NCBI RefSeq assembly: GCF_027105055.1
Contig: NZ_CP114264.1
Coordinates: 558,001-622,000, forward strand
Direction: 5' to 3'
DNA: 64,000 bases
Source: Acinetobacter sp. TR3
GTDB taxonomy: Bacteria > Pseudomonadota > Gammaproteobacteria > Pseudomonadales > Moraxellaceae
Part shown: one piece after another, positions 47,211 to 57,300 of the stretch
Position numbering within the stretch: the first letter of the stretch is position 1
Layout of the letters: each line of letters opens with the position of its first letter
Position numbers and translations under genes: made by a program
The notes under the pieces: generated by a model
What the model saw: only the letters and a program-made list of their open reading frames with translations
The model's database searches: none
What the model was told of the DNA's origin: nothing

Positions 47211-47273
47211 ATGCTAAAAACTGGAACAATTAAAAAATATAATAAAGAATGGGGTTTCCGTTATGCAAAGTGA
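47211..47273 (+). pseudogene. Truncated N-terminus of a cold-shock domain
   Basis: ATG at 47211 reads MLKTGTIKKYNKEWGFRYAK then TGA. This is the first strand pair of a cold-shock domain (TGTIKxYNxxxGF) cut off after 20 residues. It overlaps the start of the next gene by 11 bases in another frame. Confidence 0.55.
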
Positions 47274-47970
47274 TATTGATGTTGTAGTTACTCAAAGTAA
47301 GGCTTTGGAAGCATTGCTGGAGCAAAAATTTGGAGCTACTGGGCGTGGTTTGCATGAAAAATTAACTAGCATTGAATATCAGCTTGAAGTTGGGCTAGTG
47401 AAGAATATACGTTGGATAGCCACTATGCGTAATAAAGTGGTACATGAAAATTTCCAATTGACCAATCAAAATGACTTTTTAAGAAGTTGTCAGCGTGCTT
47501 TAGAGGGTTTGCAAAATACCCAGAATACTTTGAGAATTGTGGGAAATGTCCAAGAAATTAAGACTGTACCTGTAAATTCCTCATCACGAAATTCATATAA
47601 TACAATTTCTGAACCAATTGTATCTCTTTCAAGACGAAAATCTAAACAAGAGCATGAATCAGGAGGTGTGTTTGGGACACTCATCACTGTCGTTATTGTT
47701 GGCGTAATTGGCTATTTGGTGTATGGTTTTATTCAAGGCTCTTTGCATCGTAATGAATTGGTAAATCAGCCTATCATCCAAAAAATGCTAAAAATCGCCA
47801 ATACTCAAGCAGTAAATAGCAACCCCAATCATTTTCAATGTGATGGTCGAAAACATTGTTCTCAAATGCGATCACTTGAAGAGGCACGTTGGTTTGTAAG
47901 AAATTGTCCAGATACAGAAATGGATGGAAATAATGATGGTGAACCATGTGAGCGCCAATTTAGACATTAA
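47263..47970 (+). CDS. Membrane protein with C-terminal excalibur domain
   Basis: The 235-residue product has three parts. The soluble N-terminal part (1-90) contains WIATMRNKVVHENF, similar to the RNxxxH core of HEPN/DUF4145-like folds. One transmembrane helix lies near 137-158 (GTLITVVIVGVIGYLVYGFI). The C-terminal 40 residues are an excalibur calcium-binding domain: FQCDGRKHCSQM, LEEARWFVRNCP and MDGNNDGEPCE. Excalibur domains are often fused to cold-shock or DUF1294 parts, which suits the truncated cold-shock start just upstream. Its role is unknown. Confidence 0.82.
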   Translation: MQSDIDVVVTQSKALEALLEQKFGATGRGLHEKLTSIEYQLEVGLVKNIRWIATMRNKVVHENFQLTNQNDFLRSCQRALEGLQNTQNTLRIVGNVQEIKTVPVNSSSRNSYNTISEPIVSLSRRKSKQEHESGGVFGTLITVVIVGVIGYLVYGFIQGSLHRNELVNQPIIQKMLKIANTQAVNSNPNHFQCDGRKHCSQMRSLEEARWFVRNCPDTEMDGNNDGEPCERQFRH

Positions 47971-47985
47971 AATAAAAGATCAGGC

Positions 47986-48870
47986 TTAAACCTGATCTTC
48001 ACAAAAATGTAAAAAGGCTTTTAGTCCAGGACCTTGGTATTTTTGACGATGCACTAACATGTACAATGGGCGAGTTAATTGCCAATAAGGTGTATTAAGA
48101 ATAACCAGTTGACCTTTCTCTTCCAGCGGTTCGATCGCGAGTCTTGAAACACAAGACATTCCCAAACCACCAGCAACAATTTTTAAAATTGCTTCGTTAT
48201 GACCGAGAGTTAAACGAATATTGGCATCTGGTAGATCTTGTAAAATTGCATTGTCAAAAACTTCACGTGTGCCTGAGCCTTCTTCACGTAAAATCCATTC
48301 AACCTCATGGAAATCTGCTGGTGTAATTGGGCGATCTAACTTTGCCAGAGGATGATCAGGCGCACAGCAAACTGCAAGTTCATCATCTCGCCAATGAATA
48401 CATTGCAATTGAGGCAAATGACAAGAACCTTCGATCAAGGCTAAATCAAGCTGAAATTGATTCACTGCTTCAATCATTTGGCGAGTATTGCCGACTTGTA
48501 ATTGAAGATGGGCTTGAGGATGATGCTGTAAAAATTCAGCCATCAGATCAGGCATTAAATAATCACTGATCGTTAAGGTTGCACCTAAACGTAAATCAAT
48601 ACTTTGCAGTTCACCTTTAGCGGCTTGTTCAAAGGATTCGCAGCGACCTAAAATTTCTAAAGCTTGAGGTAATAAAAAACGCCCCAAATCATTCAGTTGT
48701 AAACGCTTGCCTAAACGGTCAAATAAAGGCGCACCTAAGCCATCTTCTAAATCAGCTAAAGCCATACTTGCTGCACTTTGTGTCAGTCTGACAGCATCAC
48801 TCGCTTTGGTTACTGTTCCTTCTTGTGCAACCGCCACGAAAACAGCCAATTGGCGTAAGGTCATGCGCAT
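47986..48870 (-). CDS. LysR-type regulator, FinR-like
   Basis: A 294-residue LysR regulator. The N-terminal HTH (3-62) has LRQLAVFVAVAQEGTVTKAS and LTQSAASMALADLEDGLGAP; the effector domain follows from about 90. AAGG precedes the ATG at 48870. It is divergent from fpr across 84 bp. In Pseudomonas a divergent LysR protein, FinR, activates fpr; the same arrangement suggests the same task here. That is inference from context. Confidence 0.85.
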   Translation of the reverse strand: MRMTLRQLAVFVAVAQEGTVTKASDAVRLTQSAASMALADLEDGLGAPLFDRLGKRLQLNDLGRFLLPQALEILGRCESFEQAAKGELQSIDLRLGATLTISDYLMPDLMAEFLQHHPQAHLQLQVGNTRQMIEAVNQFQLDLALIEGSCHLPQLQCIHWRDDELAVCCAPDHPLAKLDRPITPADFHEVEWILREEGSGTREVFDNAILQDLPDANIRLTLGHNEAILKIVAGGLGMSCVSRLAIEPLEEKGQLVILNTPYWQLTRPLYMLVHRQKYQGPGLKAFLHFCEDQV

Positions 48871-48954
48871 GTTAAATAGCCTTAATGTTTTGAGTATCCA
48901 TCAATTATTCGATCATGCTAACATGAGCCTACTGTTTCGTGCCACGTTCAAATC

Positions 48955-49716
48955 ATGTCAATTGAAAAATTTAGCGTAGAAAAAGTTCTATCTGTTCATC
49001 GTTGGACTCACAATCTTTTTAGTTTCACCATGACTCGACCTGCTCATTTTAAATTTACAGCAGGGCAGTTTGCGCGAATTGGTTTAATGGTTGAAGGTGA
49101 GCTAGTTGTAAGAGCTTATTCTGTTGTTTCTTCGCCGTTTGATGAAACTTTAGAATTCTTTTCGATTGTTGTTCCCGATGGTGCATTTACGTCAAATTTG
49201 CAACACCTTAAAGTCGGGGATGAACTATATTTAGATAAAATATCTTATGGTTATTTGACTTTGGCAAGGTATCAACAACCTTTACCACAAGATCTTTGGC
49301 TATTGGGGACTGGTACTGGACTTGCACCATTTCTATGCATGTTACAAGACTTTGAAACTTGGAATAAATATAAACATATTCATCTGGTTTATAGCGTTCG
49401 CACAGAGTCCGAGTTGGCTTATGTGGAACGTATTGAAGAAATCGCAGCATCATTTGGTGAAGGGCATTCTGGATTTAAATTCATTCCAATTGTTACCCGT
49501 GATCCCAAAGCCGCATTACATGATCGACTCCCAATTTTAATTGGTAATGGTGAATTAGAAAAAGCAGCAGGATTAGCTTTGAACCCTGCAAGTAGTCATG
49601 TGATGTTGTGTGGTAATCCTCAGATGGTTGAGGATACAAAAGAGGCACTTAAACAACGAGGTTTAACGATGAATCGTCGTGGTGAAGGTAATATTGCAGT
49701 AGAGAATTATTGGTAG
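48955..49716 (+). CDS. fpr: Ferredoxin--NADP+ reductase
   Basis: FAD enzyme moving electrons between NADPH and ferredoxin or flavodoxin. It has 253 residues. The FAD motif is RAYSVVSSP, the NADP motif is LLGTGTGLAPFLCML, and the C-terminal end VENYW stacks on the flavin as in the bacterial (Fpr, short) class. There is no obvious RBS before the ATG. The divergent LysR gene is the presumed regulator. Confidence 0.94.
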   Translation: MSIEKFSVEKVLSVHRWTHNLFSFTMTRPAHFKFTAGQFARIGLMVEGELVVRAYSVVSSPFDETLEFFSIVVPDGAFTSNLQHLKVGDELYLDKISYGYLTLARYQQPLPQDLWLLGTGTGLAPFLCMLQDFETWNKYKHIHLVYSVRTESELAYVERIEEIAASFGEGHSGFKFIPIVTRDPKAALHDRLPILIGNGELEKAAGLALNPASSHVMLCGNPQMVEDTKEALKQRGLTMNRRGEGNIAVENYW

Positions 49717-49736
49717 TCGTATGATATGGATATGCC

Positions 49737-50171
49737 TTAATGTACAAACATATCCATGAATTCACGGATTTCTTGAATTGCAGTATCGACATCAGTAGTT
49801 AGCCATGTCGGTTCAAAAATACCAATATAATGTTCTAAACGGTCTTGAGGAACAACAAGGCGAACAGGGCAATCTTCTTCGAGTAGGCGCCAAGGTAAAA
49901 TAGGCACTTCATTGTCTAAAAAAGGTTGTACATTTCGAATATCAATAATCATTGCATTTACACAATCAGGTAAAGGCATGACGGAGAATTCTTCAGTACG
50001 ACGACGGAAGTATTCTAAATCTCCCCACTTTAAGATATAGCTTGGCTTATTAAACTCAATAATTCCTATTAAATGTTCATCACGTGTGTGATGTAAAAAA
50101 CATTGATGAGTAACATCCGTGTCTAAATCAAGAGAAACACTTTGTTGACTATAGGACATAAAGCAAAACAT
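49737..50171 (-). CDS. Hypothetical protein, 144 aa
   Basis: A soluble protein of unknown family. It has a polar N-terminus, a region of strands (HLIGIIEFNKPSYILKWGDL), VNAMIIDIRNVQPFLDNEVP and VRLVVPQDRLEHYIGIFEPT, and ends with a short helix IREFMDMFVH. It is convergent with fpr, with 20 bp between stops. The start may be the internal ATG at 50159. Function unknown. Confidence 0.72.
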   Translation of the reverse strand: MFCFMSYSQQSVSLDLDTDVTHQCFLHHTRDEHLIGIIEFNKPSYILKWGDLEYFRRRTEEFSVMPLPDCVNAMIIDIRNVQPFLDNEVPILPWRLLEEDCPVRLVVPQDRLEHYIGIFEPTWLTTDVDTAIQEIREFMDMFVH

Positions 50172-50362
50172 ATGAGAAACGAAGCCGACTAGTATAGCTT
50201 ATTTTTAGCGTATTCTAAAACCGACTACATTTTAAACAAAAAAATAAATAAAAAAAGTAGAGTTCTGCAAACACAGCAACGATAGTCCGAATCTTTTTCA
50301 CACAATGCAACATTGAGTATTGCTAAGATAAAAGCCTAACAAATAAAAGGATGAGGGCTGCT

Positions 50363-50566
50363 ATGATGCATGATTTTAGTAAGCCACAACCTCATGTGGC
50401 AAGTAAGGAAGAAATTGCACGTAAAAGGAAATTACCAGTCTATATGTTGTTAATAGTTGGAATTTTTCTGATAGCGTTGCTTGTATTTATGATCGCCGAT
50501 CATTCAGCAAATCCAACTGCTCAAGTGATGATGTCAAATCTGCAGTCTGTACTTCTGAATGCTTAA
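50363..50566 (+). CDS. Small single-span membrane protein
   Basis: The ATG at 50363 has GAGGG six bases upstream; ATG at 50351 is too close to AAAAGG. The product of 67 residues has a basic N-terminus (EEIARKRKLP), one helix (VYMLLIVGIFLIALLVFMIA) and a short tail. The N-terminus is probably cytoplasmic. A strong terminator follows. Function unknown. Confidence 0.7.
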   Translation: MMHDFSKPQPHVASKEEIARKRKLPVYMLLIVGIFLIALLVFMIADHSANPTAQVMMSNLQSVLLNA

Positions 50567-50592
50567 ATGGCTTTGACCAAAACAATTTATCT

Positions 50593-50627
50593 AAAAGCTC
50601 ATTAGTGTGAACTAATGAGCTTTTTTG
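50593..50627 (+). terminator. Terminator after the small membrane protein
   Basis: AAAAGCTCATTAG (50593-50605) pairs with CTAATGAGCTTTT (50612-50624), loop TGTGAA, then T. Confidence 0.88.
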
Positions 50628-50788
50628 CAAAATTATGAGTGCTTTTTGTTGTATTAGTGATGCTGTCGATTGATTGAAAAATCTACAAAAACTAAGGTGA
50701 TAAGCATTCATAGTTTGTGTGTTTCAACATAGAACAGTGATGGGTGATTTATATCAAGATTTAAAAATACAATATAAGGATAACTCGC

Positions 50789-52351
50789 ATGAATGAATTT
50801 TTTAATGATCCCTCACATCGAGGGGGATTTGATGCCATGTATTACTGGGATCAGTTTCATCCAATTTTTGCAGCAATCGTGATCTTACTAGTGGGTTGGA
50901 TTATTGCCTTAGTCATTGCCGCAGGTGTAAAGCGGCTATTGCAAAAGCTTGATACCAATCATAAGTTATCTTCGGCAACTGGTCGTACGCCCAATATTGA
51001 AAACTTGGTTTCTAAATTGGTGTTTTGGTTTGTCATGATTCTCGCTGTGGTTGGCTCACTCAATGTTTTAAATATTAGTGGTGTAAGTGACCCGTTTAGC
51101 AATATGGTAGGACGAGTACTTGCTTATATACCAAACTTATATGCTGCCGTTGCAGTAGGATTTATTGGTTGGATTGTGGCGCGTTTGGTACGTGCTGGAT
51201 TGACCAATGTATTATCTAGAACAGAATTAGATGAGAAGCTAAGCAGTGAAGTTGGTGTTAACGCTTTAAGTAGTAATATCGCAGAAATTTTTTACTGGTT
51301 GGTTTTATTACTATTTTTACCAATTGTGCTGTCTATTTTAGGTTTAACGGGACTGCTGATTCCTGTACAAAACATGGTAAACGAAGCGATTGCTTATCTG
51401 CCTAATTTGTTTATTGCGGGTGTGATCATTTTTGTAGGTTATATTCTCGCCAAAATTGTGCGTGGTATTGTTGAGGGATTAAGTAATAGCTTGGGACTAC
51501 AAACTCAAGCTGAAAAAGTAGGATTATTTAAAAACTCAAATGTATCGAAATTTTTAGGCTCATTTGTGTTTGCAATTATTGTCATCACAGCGTTGATCGT
51601 GGCATTTGAAGCTTTAGGAATCCAAGCGATTTCTCAACCCGCAACAGCGATGTTGAATGAAATAATGTATGCAATTCCACAAATTATTGCAGCTGGTTTA
51701 ATTCTAATCGTTGCCTATATTGTGTCTCGTTTTATTGGACGTTTAGTGGCTGAGTTGATTTCAGGTGCGGGAATTGATGAAATTCCAATCAAGCTTGATT
51801 TGCAACGATTCCTTGGACAAACCCGTGTTTCTGATGTGATTGGCTACTTAATCATTTTCTTTACCATGCTGTTTGCTGTTTCAGAAGCTGCGAATCGACT
51901 TGGATTAGACCAAGTCAGTGTACTGATTGCGATGTTTATTCAATTTGGTGCCAGTATTTTACTGGGTGCAGTCATTTTGGTGATTGGATTCTGGCTCGCC
52001 AATGTTGTGGCGAATGTGGTTCAACGTGGTGAGTACAATAGTTCACGTTGGTTAGCAAACCTAGTTCGTATTTTAATTATGGGCTTAGTGATTGCGATGG
52101 GTCTAAAAGCTATGGGTATTGCAGATTCAATTGTGAATTTGGCTTTTGGTTTGACGCTTGGTTCAGTTGCAGTTGCTTTTGCCTTGGCATTTGGTTTAGG
52201 TGGTCGTCAACCTGCAGAACGCTTATTGACAGATTTATTAGATAAGGCAAAGAATGAAGATAAGCAACCAAATCCGTTACATAAAGAAATCACACCAAGC
52301 CCTTCGGTACCACCAATAACACCACCGACTCCACCTTATTCAGATGAATAG
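50789..52351 (+). CDS. Mechanosensitive-channel-like protein of conserved TM-helix repeats
   Basis: A 520-residue inner-membrane protein built from about five repeats of roughly 90 residues. Each has two helices, the second with the pattern PNLxxAxxxxxxGxxxAxxVR (PNLYAAVAVGFIGWIVARLV, PNLFIAGVIIFVGYILAKIV, PQIIAAGLILIVAYIVSRFI). This is the conserved TM-helix repeat (PF05552) of a group annotated as mechanosensitive channels. The last part, LAFGLTLGSVAVAFALAFGL then GGRQPAERL, resembles the MscS pore segment. The C-terminal tail is proline-rich. Gating by tension is inferred. Confidence 0.83.
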   Translation: MNEFFNDPSHRGGFDAMYYWDQFHPIFAAIVILLVGWIIALVIAAGVKRLLQKLDTNHKLSSATGRTPNIENLVSKLVFWFVMILAVVGSLNVLNISGVSDPFSNMVGRVLAYIPNLYAAVAVGFIGWIVARLVRAGLTNVLSRTELDEKLSSEVGVNALSSNIAEIFYWLVLLLFLPIVLSILGLTGLLIPVQNMVNEAIAYLPNLFIAGVIIFVGYILAKIVRGIVEGLSNSLGLQTQAEKVGLFKNSNVSKFLGSFVFAIIVITALIVAFEALGIQAISQPATAMLNEIMYAIPQIIAAGLILIVAYIVSRFIGRLVAELISGAGIDEIPIKLDLQRFLGQTRVSDVIGYLIIFFTMLFAVSEAANRLGLDQVSVLIAMFIQFGASILLGAVILVIGFWLANVVANVVQRGEYNSSRWLANLVRILIMGLVIAMGLKAMGIADSIVNLAFGLTLGSVAVAFALAFGLGGRQPAERLLTDLLDKAKNEDKQPNPLHKEITPSPSVPPITPPTPPYSDE

Positions 52352-52382
52352 TAAAAAAAATCTTTGATTTTTTGAACCAATT

Positions 52383-52410
52383 CGACCACTCTAAGCAGGG
52401 TGGTCGTTTT
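52383..52410 (+). terminator. Terminator after the TM-repeat channel gene
   Basis: CGACCACTCT (52383-52392) pairs with AGGGTGGTCG (52397-52406), loop AAGC, then TTTT. Confidence 0.82.
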
Positions 52411-52607
52411 GTTTGTATAAGCATTATTGAGTTTTTATCTATATCGTGATTAGGGCATATTTTAGAAAAACGAGACCTAAAACTGAGTTTTAGAGTACAT
52501 ATAACTGTAGTTTAATCGGATTAATCAAAAATTTGACCTGAAAAGCAATTCATTTATAGATAAAGTATCAATAGTCTCTAAATAAAAATTCTATAGAGGA
52601 GAGTGAA

Positions 52608-52787
52608 ATGAAGAGGCCAAATCGCGTATTTGCACCGATTATAATTGCAGGTATTACTGTAGGTTTTTTGGCGAGTGCGTACAAATTTGTTGTTGCGAAA
52701 TCAAATACAGCCAAAGAAAAACCAATTGAAAATACTCAAAAAGTATCTTCTACAGAAGCCGCTAACTCTTCAGATCATCATGCTTAG
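52608..52787 (+). CDS. Small single-span membrane protein, 59 aa
   Basis: The start ATG at 52608 follows GAGGAGAG. The product has a basic start MKRPNRVF, a helix APIIIAGITVGFLASAYKFV and a polar tail ending SSDHHA. One membrane span is expected with the tail outside. It is convergent with the following flavoprotein gene. Function unknown; the RBS and codon pattern support expression. Confidence 0.65.
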   Translation: MKRPNRVFAPIIIAGITVGFLASAYKFVVAKSNTAKEKPIENTQKVSSTEAANSSDHHA

Positions 52788-52822
52788 TGTTATTTAGCAA
52801 TCGGCTTAATGTGTTAAGTGAA

Positions 52823-54019
52823 CTAAACAAATTGAGCCGCGGCTTGAGCCGAAGACCATGCCCATTGGAAGTTATACCCTCCCAAATGACCTGTTACATC
52901 GAGTACTTCACCGATAAAATATAAGCCTTTCTGCTTTTTACTTTCCATGGTTTTTGAAGAAACTTCGCTAGTATCTACACCACCTAATGTGACTTCAGCA
53001 GTACGATATCCTTCAGTTCCAGATGGCTTAACAGAAAAGGCGTGCAATTGATCAGCAATTTGCTCTAGTTGTAAATCGCTAAAATTGCCAATCGCAGTTT
53101 CACTTTGTTCCGCCCAAATTAGTTGTTGTAGCTCAAGCACGATACTTTTCGCCGTGAATTCACTGAGCAAAGTTCTGAGCAGAACTTTGGGCTGCGACTT
53201 TTTCTTTTCCTTGAAGAATTGAACTAAATCCTGGCTCGGGAAAAAATCAATTTTAAAGCTTTCACCCACATGCCAATAATTTGAGAGCTGTAATGAACTT
53301 GGTCCACTTAAGCCTCGATGAGTAAACAACAAAGCTTCAGTAAATTGATGACGATCATTCACCAGTGTTGCATCTAAAGCATTACCACTTAAGCGTGCTG
53401 TGACTTCTTTAAAATGGTCCGAAAAGGTGAAGGGGACTAGACCCGCACGTGTTGGAAACACATGATGACCAAACTGTTGTGCCAGTTCATAACCGAAACC
53501 AGAGCCTCCTAGTGTTGGAATAGATAAGCCACCAGTCGCGACAACGAGAGATTCACAGTGATAAGTGCCTTGATTGGTTTCAATGATAAAACCTGAATCT
53601 GTTTGTGCTGTTATGCTTTGTATTTCGCAATGGGTCTGAATCTGAACGCGTTTCGCTTTATTGCATTCTGCAAGTAAAAGTTCAAGGATTTCTTTTGCGC
53701 CTTTGATTGTAAAGAGCTGACCGTGTTTACGTTCTTCATATTCAATACCATATTCGCAGACCAAACCAATAAAATCCCAGTTGGTGTAACGAGTGAGCGC
53801 TGAAATAACAAAGTGTGGATTTTCAGAAATATAATTTGATGGTTCAACATCTAGGTTAGTGAAGTTACACTTGCCACCACCAGACATTAGAATCTTTTTA
53901 CCTACTTTATTGGCTTTTTCTAATACGACAACGGAACGTCCACGGTTACCAGCCTCTGCAGCCAACATCAAGCCTGATGCACCTGCACCTAAAACAACAA
54001 CATCAACTTGATGAACCAT
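52823..54019 (-). CDS. HI0933/YhiN-family flavoprotein
   Basis: A 398-residue NAD(P)/FAD-dependent oxidoreductase of the HI0933 family. The N-terminal FAD motif is VVVLGAGASGLMLAAEAGNR, followed by the family signature KVGKKILMSGGGKCNFTN. The C-terminal FAD contact is GLYFIGEVLDVTGHLGGYNF, ending WAWSSAQAAA. The exact reaction is not settled for this family. It is single and cytoplasmic. Confidence 0.92.
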   Translation of the reverse strand: MVHQVDVVVLGAGASGLMLAAEAGNRGRSVVVLEKANKVGKKILMSGGGKCNFTNLDVEPSNYISENPHFVISALTRYTNWDFIGLVCEYGIEYEERKHGQLFTIKGAKEILELLLAECNKAKRVQIQTHCEIQSITAQTDSGFIIETNQGTYHCESLVVATGGLSIPTLGGSGFGYELAQQFGHHVFPTRAGLVPFTFSDHFKEVTARLSGNALDATLVNDRHQFTEALLFTHRGLSGPSSLQLSNYWHVGESFKIDFFPSQDLVQFFKEKKKSQPKVLLRTLLSEFTAKSIVLELQQLIWAEQSETAIGNFSDLQLEQIADQLHAFSVKPSGTEGYRTAEVTLGGVDTSEVSSKTMESKKQKGLYFIGEVLDVTGHLGGYNFQWAWSSAQAAAQFV

Positions 54020-54390
54020 GAGGATTACTCGGTAGACGAAAAGCGAGCGATTATAAAAGATTTAAGCGAAGTTTAGTACGCACAATTCACAATCCCCAAA
54101 TTATTTGTAATCGATATGAAGATCTCTGTGGTTTACATTATTGGATACAAAAAATGTACAGTTTTTTTAAAAATAATCTTTAACGTAATAAAAAATGAGC
54201 ATGTGCTGATGTAAAATAAAATTAAAATTTCAGTCTCTATTTGATATTAAATTTTGATATTTTTCAGATAATTTTGTTGTTTCTTGCGGCGGCCTGATGT
54301 TGTGGGGATGAATATGTAGAGGGATTCTCTCTGTTTTTTTAATAGCACTCTATAGCCAGTCAAAGCTAAAAATTTAATTTGGGGGGCGCT
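54020..54390. other. AT-rich upstream region of the large repeat protein
   Basis: 371 bp without a gene. AGAG/CTCT around 54317-54333 followed by TTTTTTT could form a weak terminator or leader hairpin. No clear promoter. GGGGGG (54381-54386) acts as RBS of the next gene. Confidence 0.4.
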
Positions 54391-57300
54391 ATGTTGGGCA
54401 TGAATACTTTTCACTTATTTAATATGATGAAATTGCGATGCGATTATCTCCTAAATCTATTTGTTGTCACTTTATTCTGTCTATCCAGTGTTTCTCTTGC
54501 GAACGCAGCTTATCAGCGTGGATATTTAAATTTAGGTTTTGAAACGCCGACCATTGCGACAGGAAGTAACGTTTGCCGTGTCTATATTAGTAGCACACGT
54601 GTCCCAGGCTGGCTGACCACACATCCTTATGGTAATGAAGCTGTTAGTGGGACTTGTTCGATTTCTACCAATGGCTCAGGACAATTGATGGAAATGTGGG
54701 CTGGGTCAAGAAATATTGACGGTACCAATACCACGCTAACGAATACGATTAAAGCGCGAGAAGGCAATCAATTTGTAGAGTTGAATGCAGAGGCTGTTTC
54801 GACCGTGTCTCAGAATATTTGCTTGGTTAACGGTGAGTCGGTATCTTGGAAATTTAGCCACAATGGTCGTAATACCACAGACGATACCATGTTATTACGA
54901 GCTGGCTCTCAGACCATTGCAACGGTATCGACAAGCAAAACAGGTGACGGTCAGGTCACGAGTTGTTCATCTGGGACATGCTCGGTGTCAAGTGGTTCGG
55001 GTTCAGGAGTTGGAGCTACAACAGGTTCCACCATTAAACGTTGGGCAGATTATAGTGGAACTTTTACTTACACAGGCGCAACGAGCCAAGTACCGATGGG
55101 ATTTCAGTCCACTTCTGGAACGGGCTCAAGCGGAAACTTTTTAGATGCGATACAAATTATTGTAAAACCCATTATTGAATTTAGTTCAGCCAATTATGTT
55201 GTACCTGAAAATGGTGGCACAGTGCAGCCGCTTAAGGTTATTGTGGTCGGTGATGTACCGAGTGGGGGTATTTCATTAGTCTTTAATGTGAATGATGGCA
55301 CAGCTCAATTGGGTGTCGATTATAAAATTAATGGTGGAGTTGCAAACACTTTCACCAAGACGATACCACAAGGTAATTACGGTGCGGGGACCCCTTATGT
55401 TCTTGAGGTTCCTGTCGAAATTCTTAATGATTTAGTGAATGAAGTTGACGATACATTTAATGTAACCATCAATCAAAGTAACGATTTTCATATTATGTCA
55501 TCAAATGATTGCGGAGCATCTGGTAATGGTGTCGCAAACTATGTGATTAGTGATGATGATCAACCCACAGATATGGACTTAAAAGTTGAGAAGAAACAAA
55601 GAATAGGGACATCTGGGTCATTCTTATCTAATGCATTGATTATGAATGTTGGTGATACCATTCAGTATCAGTTGGTCATTAGTAATAATGGTGAAAATGC
55701 TGTGAGTGATACCAGCCGAGCTAGTTTTACCGATTCAGTACCAAGTAATTTCAATACACTTTCTATACTCAGCACAACGAAAGCAAATGGTGCGATCACT
55801 TGTAGTGCAAGCTTTACAGGCAATAATTTAAGTGGGCAGTTTAGTGGTCCCAAAGGTGCAACTTGTACGCTTATTATTCAAGCTAGAGCAAATAGCGCAG
55901 GGATTATTACCAATACTGCGACAGTGAGTGTGCCGTCTGCCAATACTGACATTTACCCATCAGATAACAGCAGTAGTGTACAAGTTTCAATTGCAAAAGC
56001 TCTAATTACCTTAACCAAATCTACGATTGGTGGGCTTGGAACATTTGGCTTTGCATTAACAGGTACAAGCCAAACGTCGGGAACAATCACAACATTGACT
56101 CAGGGTGAAGAATATCAGGTTGATGGTGATACAACATTAACAGGCATACAGCCTTTTGTGGTGACAGGAACAGGTAATGTCACGATTAATGAAAATAGTT
56201 TACCGACGGGAGGAGGCTGGAGCCTAACAGGAGCAAGTTGCCGTAATAGTGCAGGCAATGCTGTTGGTAGTCAGTCTGGTTCGACCTATACACTTACAGC
56301 GACTGATATCACCAATAACCCCAATTTAAACTGTAACTTTGTGAATACTAAAATTCCAACGGTAAAGATTCAGAAAATTTCTCAGGGAGGAACGGGAACA
56401 TTCGGTTTTGCGAATACTAATTTATCCAGTAGTTCCAGTAATGTTGCGACAAGTTTACAAGGATCACCCAATATTGGAACGGGAATATCGCCTGTTTTAA
56501 CGGTAGTGAGTAATGCAACAGATGTTGTTATTAGAGAGTCATCAATTGCGACGGGTTATGCACTAAAATCTGCAAGTTGTACTGATTCAAATAGTTTTAT
56601 TACAGGAAACATTGGTACATTTGGTAATTTTAGTACCGATAGAATCAGGATTCCGTACACCTATTTAATTACTGGTGGTGCTGACATTACCTGTACTTTT
56701 ATTAATAGTAAGCCTAGTTTGGTTATTAAAAAAATTAGCCGTGGTGGGGTAGGTAAGTTTGATTTCACAGGTAATAATGGGATTGCCAATCACTCGATTA
56801 CCACAACTATCCAAGATACGGAAACGGTTGGTGAGACCCAGTATTTTACCAGTCCTAACCCTTCAACAGATGCGGTGATTACTGAATCGAGTATGCCAAC
56901 AGGTTTCCGTTTAACCAATGCTGTTTGTACAGGATTGCCAACTAGCTCTGTAACGCCGAATTATGTCAATGGGACAGTCACACTTAATAAAAGTGGAATT
57001 GTCTCAGGTGCAGATATCATCTGTACGTTAACTAATACGCTGACCACATTAACGATTGTTAAAAAATGGGAAAATGCCATAGCGGGTGATAGTGTAATCG
57101 TCAATAGTGTTGGTTTTGATACCAATGCGACCACAGCAGTTTCGGTTGCTGATCTGACAGGCGAAAATACCACGACGGGAACACCTGTGATTCTGATGCC
57201 AAATATGGTCGGAAAAACGGGCACAATTTTTGAGGCATTTAGCAAAGGTGATGTAGCAGATTATAATAGTACCTTGATTTGTACAGGCAATAACACAGCT

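Noticed and set aside
50183-50235. CCGACTA repeated twice
   Set aside because: A seven-base repeat in an AT-rich gap is too short to separate from chance.
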